Source of the DNA: Bdellovibrionaceae bacterium UBA2339
GTDB taxonomy: Bacteria; Bdellovibrionota; Bdellovibrionia; Bdellovibrionales; JAMPXM01
Direction: 5' to 3'
Length of the DNA: 16,610 bases
NCBI GenBank assembly: GCA_002344785.1
Contig: DDUL01000027.1
Coordinates: 1-16,610, forward strand
Both the position numbers and the translations under genes were made by a program. Under the pieces are notes generated by a model that searched no databases, was not told the origin of the DNA, and saw only the letters and a list, made by a program, of their open reading frames with translations. Below are positions 6,725-13,548 of this stretch, one piece after another; position 1 is the first letter of the stretch; each line of letters opens with the position of its first letter.

Positions 6725-7774
6725 ATGTTGAAACTCTCGGTGATGCCGGCGGCAATTTCTTGGACGATTTTCAGTGCGACCCTCGTTGTGACTCAAAATG
6801 CCGAAGCCGACCCTGTAAATGGCGGCGCCTCCAACTCGCCCGCGATTGAGCTTGAGGTGAAAGCGTCGATGCGCACATCGCAGCTTCAGGCGATCCAGCT
6901 TTCTCAATCATCCCCATCTCAATCATTCGATAGCGGGAAGAATGCGCGGCCCACTCTTCGTCGCGTTCTTGTGACGCCGAAGGGCTCATCGGGACGAAAC
7001 CTCGAACCCCAGCCACAGTTGTTTTCTGGGGCTAAGGCGCGCGAAATTCGGGTGGGCCAGGAGCGGGGTGTGGCGCAGTTGATTTTGATCGATTCGATGG
7101 GACGCGAGCAGATCCTGCCGGTGACTCGTGGCCTGGAGGACGGAGTTTTGCTCGCGCAATGGGATGAAGATGATGCGCTATTGATTGAATCCGAGTTGCA
7201 GGAAAAAGCCGGGGCTTATTACCGATTACCTGCGACCCGCGACGAACTTTTGGCGGAACTTGGGCTTCCCCGAACCAGCAGCTTGTCAGAAGGCGAACTC
7301 ATGGACTTGTTGGCTGTGCAGATTGAGCGACAGCTGGGGACCACGCCGGCGACTTCAGCATTTTTGCTTGAACAAATGGAGCTGCGTCGACAGCGAGAGG
7401 CGGTTGCTGAAGGTTCAAGCGGAAGTGAGTCGGTCGAGTTCGACTTCGATGAACTCGAGCGCGACCTTCTCAACATGCAGGTCGCCGACTCTCAGGCGGC
7501 GGATCCGCCACTTGGCCAGAGCGCGGAAACGTCGTCAGGGCCCGAAAGTCATATCAACTCGGCGCGTGTTCGTGAGGCCTTATTGGCGAGCGTTGGGCGA
7601 GGATTGACGTACGACTTCATTTTCCCCCAGGTCGCGGCAGAGGCGATGCGAAGTCAGGCCGAGAGCTTGAACTTGAACTTGAGTTGGAGTTTTACCTTTG
7701 AGTCGGTACTGAACTCACGCGTCTCGCCAACTGTAGTTGAAGCTCACCGAGATTCGATCTCGACGAGCCTTTGA
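6725..7774 (+). CDS. Exported protein of unknown function
   Basis: I do not recognise this gene. From ATG 6725 it is 349 residues, with a classical signal peptide: Lys at 3, a hydrophobic core (PAAISWTIFSATLVVT, about 8-23) and an AEA cleavage motif just before residue 29. The mature part has a Ser/Gln-rich segment (about 45-62), a compact probably beta-rich region (about 70-140, with LLIESELQEKAGAYYRLPAT), a helical stretch and an acidic region (FDFDELERDLL near 268-278). It closes with alternating hydrophobic strands (NLNLSWSFTF near 323-332). Upstream ATGs at 6638 (with GAG-rich bases before it) and 6503 are in frame. I prefer 6725 because it gives a normal signal peptide, although its ribosome binding site is poor. 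The last 60 nt overlap the convergent oxygenase gene. It probably acts in the periplasm or outside the cell. Confidence 0.7.
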   Translation: MLKLSVMPAAISWTIFSATLVVTQNAEADPVNGGASNSPAIELEVKASMRTSQLQAIQLSQSSPSQSFDSGKNARPTLRRVLVTPKGSSGRNLEPQPQLFSGAKAREIRVGQERGVAQLILIDSMGREQILPVTRGLEDGVLLAQWDEDDALLIESELQEKAGAYYRLPATRDELLAELGLPRTSSLSEGELMDLLAVQIERQLGTTPATSAFLLEQMELRRQREAVAEGSSGSESVEFDFDELERDLLNMQVADSQAADPPLGQSAETSSGPESHINSARVREALLASVGRGLTYDFIFPQVAAEAMRSQAESLNLNLSWSFTFESVLNSRVSPTVVEAHRDSISTSL

Positions 7775-8473
7775 GATCGGCACTTCGTGCCTGAGCCAAG
7801 ACTCAAACAAAATCACTTCACCAGCTTCGGGCATGATCGCGATGTGTGGTTGCAGCTGAAGTTGAGCATCTTGTCGCCGCGGTGGTGAGTTCATCATTCG
7901 ATCATGGCGAGGATCTTCGAACTTGATCGGACTAGAGCCGGGTGGCGTGCTGATGTAGACCGTGCCGCTGATCACGGACTGTGGATGAATATGCCAGCTG
8001 TGGGTGCAATCGGGCGGCATCACATTCACCCAGCAGGTGGACATTTCAAGGTGGCCGGTACCTAGGTCCCAGGCCAAGTCCCGTGCGAATTTTCGCACAT
8101 GAGGTCGCAGTGCCTTTTCGAGTTCTTCGAAAGCGGCAAACCGCACATGCAGATCGTCCCACGACGCATAGCTGGTGAAGCCGTTGACGTATCGATCTTT
8201 GGACCAGGCTTGGCCTTCTTCGTCGATCTCGCGAATGATCAGCGTCTCTCGGAGAAGTTCTTCGATGAGATTCTGACTTGCTTGTGGGCGAGTTCGGCGC
8301 TTTACGCTCGCGACGAGTTTTGATTTGTAAATCTGAGTTGGCCATAGCGATCGCAAGGCCAATGCGCGCATGCTTGGGCCGCTCGAGCGTCTCGGTTGCT
8401 TGGCCTCGGCGGGCGAACCTCGACGAGACTTGGACTTTGGAGAATTTTGAGTGCGGAGAGTCGGCTTGTTCAC
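7715..8473 (-). CDS. Putative 2OG-Fe(II) oxygenase, TIGR02466 type
   Basis: A 252-residue protein matching the TIGR02466 family of predicted 2-oxoglutarate/iron oxygenases. The family opening LWPTQIYKSKL is at 43-53. Putative iron ligands lie in HSWHIHPQSVISG (158-170) and H229 of LFESWLRHEVP (222-232). FEDPR (185-189) and R240 of the RISVSFN strand, a likely 2OG carboxylate contact, complete the pattern. Substrates of this family are not established. The 42 residues before the fold are basic and disordered. GTG 8473 is the longest start, and ATG 8371 (residue 35) is a good alternative that drops that tail. It lies 44 bp downstream of the small gene at 8518-8871, so co-transcription is likely. 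Its 3' end overlaps the convergent exported-protein gene by 60 nt. Confidence 0.85.
   Translation of the reverse strand: MNKPTLRTQNSPKSKSRRGSPAEAKQPRRSSGPSMRALALRSLWPTQIYKSKLVASVKRRTRPQASQNLIEELLRETLIIREIDEEGQAWSKDRYVNGFTSYASWDDLHVRFAAFEELEKALRPHVRKFARDLAWDLGTGHLEMSTCWVNVMPPDCTHSWHIHPQSVISGTVYISTPPGSSPIKFEDPRHDRMMNSPPRRQDAQLQLQPHIAIMPEAGEVILFESWLRHEVPISKARRDRISVSFNYSWRDA
7748..7791. terminator. Two short hairpins at the convergent 3' ends
   Basis: CGAGAT-TCG-ATCTCG (7748-7762) lies in the overlap of the two genes. GGCAC-TTC-GTGCC (7779-7791) lies just after the stop of the exported-protein gene. Both are perfect but short and lack T-runs. They may help form the 3' ends of the two convergent messages. 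Confidence 0.3.
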
Positions 8474-8517
8474 GGCTTGCGAACTTAGTGGAGGCTTCTC
8501 GGTTCTGGCAATCTCAT

Positions 8518-8871
8518 TCAGATGTTCTGAAAGGGATCGCGAAGCACAGAGGCATCCCTTCGGATCGGCTCATGAGTCGCGGACAAGGGGGCGAGGCTCG
8601 CATCTTGATTTAAATCCTGAGCACGGGGCCAACTCCGTTGTGGGAAACTCTTTTGGAGCAGGGGCTGGAGCTCGGCGTAGACAGCAAGGCTCAAGTGTCG
8701 GCTCTCTTCCGCGAGGCTGCTGGCAATGAACTCAACTGCACCCTGCGTATTGTGCAAAATCTCGCGCCCTCGTCGAGGCCACTGCGACACGCCTTTGATC
8801 GAACGAGATTTCACGGACTCAAGTTGCGCCAGAACTCTGGACTTCGCTTGTTGAGCAGAGAACTTTGCCAT
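8518..8871 (-). CDS. Small hypothetical protein (117 residues)
   Basis: I do not recognise this protein. I chose ATG 8871 because it follows AGGAGGT at a spacing of about 4 bases, the strongest ribosome binding site in the window. The frame is open upstream to ATG 9078 (186 residues), but that extension has no comparable signal. The 117-residue product is basic and hydrophilic in its first third (AKFSAQQAKSRVLAQLESVK). It is probably helical in the middle (VEFIASSLAEESRHLSLAVY, about 46-65), and the C-terminus is proline- and arginine-containing and likely unstructured. There are no cysteines, signal peptide or membrane segment. It is the first gene of a likely two-gene unit with the oxygenase and is divergent from tldD across about 450 bp. 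It could be a partner, substrate or unrelated passenger of the oxygenase. Nothing in the sequence decides this. Confidence 0.65.
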   Translation of the reverse strand: MAKFSAQQAKSRVLAQLESVKSRSIKGVSQWPRRGREILHNTQGAVEFIASSLAEESRHLSLAVYAELQPLLQKSFPQRSWPRAQDLNQDASLAPLSATHEPIRRDASVLRDPFQNI

Positions 8872-9325
8872 CGGGACCTCCTGTTCAGTCTGCGGGCGAC
8901 ATGCTCCTCGCAGTCCTGCTTGCATTGCGCGCTGGGCGCGATCTTGTGGGCTTCTGGTCGAAGCGGCGAGCCGTTTGATGCGGCGATCATCTCTTCGCGC
9001 CAAACCCTCCAACACCTTCAGGATACGGCCTTTTTCAAGCTTGGCGAGGTGAGGAAGGGGAGAATTGACGGGAATCAAAACTCACTGTCGAATTCTAGGA
9101 ATTTGTGAATGGGCTTGGTAACGTGAGCCTTCAGGTTTCATGAGGCAAAGGGCGCGACTTCCGTCCAATCTCAATTCGGAACGCTCCGCTCATCGAGGGA
9201 TGCCGAGGCTTTGCTCGATCTCGCTTGCGCGGTACAAACGAGTTGAGTTGATCCCCGATCGAAAGACGGGCCGATAGTTTGTTCATAAGGCTTGTTCAAG
9301 AAGCTTGGTCAGGATGAGGGCCGTA
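8872..9325. other. Divergent intergenic region between the small gene and tldD
   Basis: About 450 bp that should hold promoters for both directions. I see no hexamer pair good enough to call. Small inverted repeats are present (AATTC-TAG-GAATT at 9091-9103; ATCGAG near 9193 with CTCGAT near 9214) but are too short to interpret. The minus-strand frame of the small gene is open across 8872-9078, so an N-terminally longer form or a separate peptide cannot be excluded. Confidence 0.4.
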
Positions 9326-10867
9326 ATGGGTGATGATTTGAAATTTCGAGTCGAGAATGCTTCTAGAAGTCAAACGCGCCAGAGTGGTTTGAGCATCGCG
9401 ACTCAACAGCCGATCCGCGCAGCGATTGAAAAGGGCCGAGCAGCGGGAGCCGACTTCGTCGAAGTTTTCATAGAGGACACAGAGTCCGAAGAAATCTCAG
9501 GCGTGGGAGGAAAGGCTTCGAACTGGATCAATGGGCGTCTGCGCGGCGCTGGCGTGAGATTGCTCTACGGAAGTGACGCCTACTATGTTTCGACTCACGA
9601 CTTAAGTGAGGCGGGGCTCGGTCGGGCAATTGAACATGCTGCTGCCGCCGCAGCAGCTTCCTCAGCTGTAAAAGCCACGTCTCCAAACACAACCCATGCA
9701 AACCCCACAGGGGGCAGTTCGAGTGCTCCAAATTTCGGTTCGCCGAGTGAGGCGAATTCTTTGAGTTGGCCTAAGGTGGAATTGCCTCGTTACGATCTCG
9801 TTCTTCCGCCGACGCCGCAGAGTCTCATCGGGCCAAGCCGTTTGCGACTTCTCAAGCGTCTGGATCAGGCGGCTCGATCGAGATCTTCATCGGTGACCCA
9901 AGTCGAGTCATTCCTGCTATGGAAACGGCAACGTGTGCTGATCGCCAACTCGGAGAACCTCTGGGTCGAAGATGAACGGCCTTATGTTCGTGTCGGTGTG
10001 ACAGTGACTGTGGAAGATTCTGGTCAGCGCGAATCCGCCTATGCGCGCCTCGGAGCTTTAGCCTCGGCCGAATGGTTTGAATCTGTCGATATGGAGAGCT
10101 TAGCGGTTCAGGCCACGGAACGTGCGCTATTGATGTTAAAGGCGGACTATGCGCCGGCCGGAGAAATGCCTGTGGTGATCGACGCGGGATTCGGTGGCGT
10201 GATCTTTCACGAGGCTTGCGGCCATGGGCTTGAAACCACATCAGTCGCCAAGGGAGCCTCTGTGTTTTGTGGAAAGCTCGGAGAAAAGGTGGCCGCCGAT
10301 TGCGTGACTGCAATCGACGACGGCACATTACAAGGGGGCTGGGGCTCATTGGGCTGCGACGATGAGGGACGTGCCACGGAAAGAACCGTGCTCATCGAAA
10401 ATGGAGTTCTTAAAAGTTATATGGTGGATCGCTTGGGCTCGTTGCGCACGGGTTACGCCTGCACCGGCAGCGCGCGGCGCGAGTCCTACAGATTTGCCCC
10501 CACTTCGCGCATGCGCAACACCTTCATCGCCGCTGGCCAAGATAGTTTGGAGTCGATGATTGCGGACATCGACGATGGCTTGTACGCGAAAGAAATGGGT
10601 GGTGGATCTGTGAGTCCTGGTACGGGAGATTTCAACTTCAGTGTTGTTGAGGCCTATCGAATTCGTCGCGGACGAGTTGAAGAAGCCGTCAAAGGTGCGA
10701 CACTCGTTGGCCGCGGAATCGAAACACTTGGAAGAATCACTCGTGTGGGACGTGAGCTTCGCTTGCAGGATGGTATGTGTGGCTCTGTCAGTGGCACCAT
10801 TCCAGCGGCTGTCGGGCAGCCGCCGATTACGGTTTCAAGTATTCTTGTGGGGGGCCGCACTCGATGA
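9326..10867 (+). CDS. tldD: TldD metalloprotease subunit
   Basis: The catalytic subunit of the TldD/TldE (PmbA) zinc protease, which in E. coli trims the microcin B17 precursor and degrades the CcdA antitoxin as unfolded peptides inside the heterodimer. Numbered from ATG 9326 (513 residues), the metal motif HEACGH is at 295-300 in VIFHEACGHGLET. The C-terminal MCGSVSG (484-490) supplies the conserved cysteine, and QPPITVSSILVGG closes the family fold. I chose ATG 9326 because GAGGG lies five bases upstream. In-frame ATG 9314 and TTG 9305 are less supported. The protein is longer than usual: a run of seven alanines and a Ser/Asn/Pro-rich insert (about 104-148) interrupt the N-terminal domain. 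It overlaps tldE by four bases (ATGA), so the two subunits are translationally coupled. Confidence 0.96.
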   Translation: MGDDLKFRVENASRSQTRQSGLSIATQQPIRAAIEKGRAAGADFVEVFIEDTESEEISGVGGKASNWINGRLRGAGVRLLYGSDAYYVSTHDLSEAGLGRAIEHAAAAAAASSAVKATSPNTTHANPTGGSSSAPNFGSPSEANSLSWPKVELPRYDLVLPPTPQSLIGPSRLRLLKRLDQAARSRSSSVTQVESFLLWKRQRVLIANSENLWVEDERPYVRVGVTVTVEDSGQRESAYARLGALASAEWFESVDMESLAVQATERALLMLKADYAPAGEMPVVIDAGFGGVIFHEACGHGLETTSVAKGASVFCGKLGEKVAADCVTAIDDGTLQGGWGSLGCDDEGRATERTVLIENGVLKSYMVDRLGSLRTGYACTGSARRESYRFAPTSRMRNTFIAAGQDSLESMIADIDDGLYAKEMGGGSVSPGTGDFNFSVVEAYRIRRGRVEEAVKGATLVGRGIETLGRITRVGRELRLQDGMCGSVSGTIPAAVGQPPITVSSILVGGRTR

Positions 10868-12267
10868 GCTGGGAGAAATTGCCGACGCTCTTTGCAATGT
10901 TGGCCGATCAGGCGCGTGCCGCCTCGGCTGAGGTGGAGCTCGTCGCTGAATCCAAGCGCGAAAGTCTGTTCTCTTCCCATCAAGGTCAGCTGGATCGTTG
11001 TGAGCAAAGCGAAGTGGCGAGGTGTGGAATTCGCGCCATTGTCGATGGTCGAGAAGGATATTCTTGGACAGAAGCCTGGGATGAAGAAGGTCTTCGAACC
11101 GCATGTGAACGTGCGATGAGTCAGGCTCGTTCGATTGCCCGCGAACAGCGACAGGACGGAAGTTGGCGAGATTGTGAAGCTGTCGAACTTTGGTCGCCTT
11201 TGTCCGCTGGAGAAGTGAATGGGAACACGCGAAGCGGTGTGCAGATGGAGGCGAAGGCTTTGAGTGTTCAAGACATGGCGGCGCGAGCCGTTGAACTCGA
11301 GACATCCGTACTCGCGGTGGATGCACGAGTTCGCAAAGTACCTCACAATCGCTATCGTGAATTGCGCCGATCCTGGGGAGTGTGGAACTCGAAGGGAGTG
11401 GCGCGAGAGTTTCACGATCATGCGGTGCAAATTTACGCCTATGCTTTAGCGGAACAGGCTGGTCAGGCGCGCATGGCCGGCGAATCTGTGTTTTGGAGGC
11501 AAACACCAGAGCGAGAAGATCGTTTTGCTCAAGAAGCGCCTCGCTTGGCGCGGATCGTGGCGGAAAGAGCCGTGGCGAAACTCGGGGCGACGACTCCGGC
11601 GACAGGAGTCTACCGTGTCTTGATTCGAGGTGAAGCCATGGCCGGTCTGCTTTCGCGTGCGGCGGCTTACTTCTCTGCGCAAGCTGTTCATGAGAGAACT
11701 TCGATCTTTAGTGGGAGCTTGGCGTGTCAGATCGCCTGCGACGAAGTGTCGATTTACGATGAACCTTTGGATCTGGATGCGCCTGGATATCGACCCTTTG
11801 ATGCGGAAGGTGCGCCTTCGCAGTGTACACGAATTGTTCGCGCTGGGCGCCTTGAAGGTTTTTTGACCAATTCAACTTATGCGCGAAGACTGGGTGTTCC
11901 GCACACTCGGCATGCATCCCGAAGTCCCGAAGGTGTCTTGGAAATCTCGCCGAGCAATTTGGTTTGGCGAGCCGGTCAGCAAGAAGACGAGCAACTTCAT
12001 CAAGGTGAGGTGCTGGTCATCACGGATCTTGCGGGTTTCCACTCTGGCTTTCGCCAAGGCAGTGGGGAGTTTTCACTTCAGGCTGAGGGCGAGCTCTGGT
12101 CAGGTGGTGAGAAGCAGAGGTCGCTCTGCAATTTCGTCGTATCGGGCTCGATTCAGGAATTGTTGTGTCGAGTGATTGGCGCAGGCAAAAAACTTTCGCC
12201 TGCTGTCGGCGTCGCGCGCGCGCCGGATGTGCTGATCTCTGACTTGTCGATTGCGGGCGCCTCTTAA
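10864..12267 (+). CDS. tldE: TldE/PmbA, non-catalytic subunit of the TldD/TldE protease
   Basis: The 467-residue partner of TldD. It has the shared U62 fold but no HExxxH motif, as expected for TldE, whose role is to shape the substrate channel of the heterodimer. Recognisable family segments are the central GVYRVLIRGEAMAGLLSR, the ARAGRL-like IVRAGRLEGFLTNSTYARRL and, near the C-terminus, FHSGFRQGSGEFSLQAEG, which corresponds to the family's HSGxNxxSGDFSxxAxG. The start ATG 10864 overlaps the tldD stop TGA (10865-10867). This coupling sets the start and argues against the longer open frame beginning at 10777. The gene ends in TAA inside a GC hairpin (12255-12273), converging on the secreted hydrolase gene 24 bp away. 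Confidence 0.95.
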   Translation: MSWEKLPTLFAMLADQARAASAEVELVAESKRESLFSSHQGQLDRCEQSEVARCGIRAIVDGREGYSWTEAWDEEGLRTACERAMSQARSIAREQRQDGSWRDCEAVELWSPLSAGEVNGNTRSGVQMEAKALSVQDMAARAVELETSVLAVDARVRKVPHNRYRELRRSWGVWNSKGVAREFHDHAVQIYAYALAEQAGQARMAGESVFWRQTPEREDRFAQEAPRLARIVAERAVAKLGATTPATGVYRVLIRGEAMAGLLSRAAAYFSAQAVHERTSIFSGSLACQIACDEVSIYDEPLDLDAPGYRPFDAEGAPSQCTRIVRAGRLEGFLTNSTYARRLGVPHTRHASRSPEGVLEISPSNLVWRAGQQEDEQLHQGEVLVITDLAGFHSGFRQGSGEFSLQAEGELWSGGEKQRSLCNFVVSGSIQELLCRVIGAGKKLSPAVGVARAPDVLISDLSIAGAS

Positions 12268-12273
12268 GCGCCC
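12255..12273. terminator. GC hairpin at the end of tldE, between convergent genes
   Basis: GGGCGC (12255-12260) and GCGCCC (12268-12273) form a perfect stem around a 7-base loop that contains the tldE TAA. A second, longer-looped pairing (GCCCT at 12270-12274 with AGGGC at 12294-12298) is followed by TTTTT and could serve as a weak intrinsic terminator for tldE. Only 24 bp separate the two stops, so this element likely serves both genes. Confidence 0.45.
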
Positions 12274-12291
12274 TCGCCGATGAGAATTGTG

Positions 12292-13311
12292 TTAGGGCTT
12301 TTTAGTTGGCGGACTGATGTAGGTGGGCTCGCCAAAGAAGACGTAGAACTTCTCTTCGTTGGGTGTCCAATGAATGTAGCGCCGCCAGAGTTCCGCCAAG
12401 TAGACGGAGCCAGCCGCCATTCGCCGAATGATCATGGATCTGTGTTGTTCGAGAGCTTTCTTGGTGTCTTGGCGCTCCATTTTTTTGTCTCGGCGCAGGA
12501 GCTCGGGGACTTCCTTGATGCTTTCATTAGCTAGCTTCTTGAGGAGTTCAAGCGTTGAAATGCCACGAATTTCGCCGCCAACTTTTTTCCACTGGCGCAC
12601 GGCTTCGCTCTGCACTTGCGAAATGAGACCCGGCCAAGCTTCGTCAACCAATTGATCTTCGAAATGAGCGTGGATGCCAGGCTGTTCGGTGAGCTGCCCG
12701 TCATAGTTTTCCGTCACATGAAGGGGTTGCGCCAAATCACCCATATAGTGAGCGATCACACCAGCTGTGACCAGCCATTCACCCTGCAGGCGATGTCGTT
12801 CTTCCTTCAGCACATCTTTCTGTTTGAGCAGACCCGTGGTGGCCTTAAGCCGTTCTTCAAGTTCGCGAATTCGCCAGAATGCTCGGCCCGCCTTCTGTTC
12901 GATGTTGGGGAACTTGGCGTCGAATGCGAGGCGATCCATCGAGAGAGGCTCGCCTCGGCTGGCCTTATCGAGCTTCTCAAACTCACGTTCGAAAATTTCT
13001 AAGTCCATGAAGTGATTCGTCCACTCGACATCGTAAGTTGCGGGTTTCTTCCAAACCAAATCTGGCACATTGGAGTAGTAACCCAAGTCGTAAGCTCTCG
13101 ACTTCAAGAACTTCGCCATCGCGCTGCCGTCGGAGAGTTCTTCTTCGGCCAAGATGTGAGCGCTTGCGCGTGCGATGAGGTCGTGCCCCATGCGTCCCCA
13201 GGCGCTGGCTGTTGGCGTCTGCATGAAACAAGCGGCAATGAGGCAGAGTGTGGCGAAGCCTTGGCCGCGCGAAGTTACGTGATGAGTCTTCGTAGCACTG
13301 CTGGATTTCAT
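12292..13311 (-). CDS. Secreted S1/P1 nuclease / zinc phospholipase C superfamily hydrolase
   Basis: A trinuclear-zinc phosphodiesterase fold of 339 residues. A signal peptide (hydrophobic FATLCLIAACFM, about 19-30) ends in ASA before W38, so cleavage would expose an N-terminal Trp, the first zinc ligand in this superfamily. The other ligands line up: H43 (WGRMGHD), D84 (NVPD), H100 (NHFMD), H188/D192/H198 (HYMGDLAQPLH), then H214 and E218 (GIHAHFED). The final His-x3-Glu resembles bacterial phospholipase C, where P1 nuclease has His-x3-Asp, so nuclease versus lipase activity is open. A charged helical insert lies at about 137-178. ATG 13311 has GGAGA nine bases upstream; the open frame to 13371 adds only a Glu/Thr-rich extension. 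LIAAC could mimic a lipobox, but signal peptidase I cleavage fits the catalytic Trp better. Confidence 0.88.
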   Translation of the reverse strand: MKSSSATKTHHVTSRGQGFATLCLIAACFMQTPTASAWGRMGHDLIARASAHILAEEELSDGSAMAKFLKSRAYDLGYYSNVPDLVWKKPATYDVEWTNHFMDLEIFEREFEKLDKASRGEPLSMDRLAFDAKFPNIEQKAGRAFWRIRELEERLKATTGLLKQKDVLKEERHRLQGEWLVTAGVIAHYMGDLAQPLHVTENYDGQLTEQPGIHAHFEDQLVDEAWPGLISQVQSEAVRQWKKVGGEIRGISTLELLKKLANESIKEVPELLRRDKKMERQDTKKALEQHRSMIIRRMAAGSVYLAELWRRYIHWTPNEEKFYVFFGEPTYISPPTKKP

Positions 13312-13420
13312 TTTGCGAGTCTCCGTTTCAAGCTCAGTTTTAACATCGGTTTCAATACCAGGTTCAAGCAAGCGCAGGTATCGACTTTGCGTCCAACTTC
13401 TTTGGTCCAGAATTGGCCTG

Positions 13421-13449
13421 ATTTAACCGTCGGCAATCTAGCCTACCAA
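13421..13449 (-). promoter_or_regulatory. Weak candidate promoter for the secreted hydrolase gene
   Basis: On the minus strand TTGGTA (13449-13444) and TTAAAT (13426-13421) are separated by 17 bases, each matching four of six consensus positions. They lie about 110 bp before the ATG at 13311, in a 237-bp gap after the MurQ/GCKR-like stop. This is pattern matching only. Confidence 0.25.
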
Positions 13450-13548
13450 GTTGACAGCTCGAACTGATTGCATTCGCCGAGCTTTGTGGATGACGCGAGT
13501 TCTTGTCAATTTTTTTACCTAAGAAGTGAGCGGCCAAAGCGCGTGCGT

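Noticed and set aside
8872..9078. N-terminal 69-residue extension of the small protein
   Set aside because: The ATG at 8871 has a near-perfect ribosome binding site and the upstream ATG has none, so the shorter form is preferred. The extension is not excluded.
9638..9657. Perfect 8-bp inverted repeat GCTGCTGC-CGCC-GCAGCAGC
   Set aside because: It is a by-product of alternating alanine codons in the poly-Ala run of TldD and needs no regulatory explanation.
10654..11430. Minus-strand 258-codon open frame across the tldD/tldE junction
   Set aside because: It is antisense to two well-recognised genes and its product has no domain pattern.
13504..13517. T-run as a terminator and a minus-strand TTGACA as a -35 box
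   Set aside because: The T-run is on the plus strand, where no gene ends and no stem precedes it. The TTGACA has no -10 at a usable distance.
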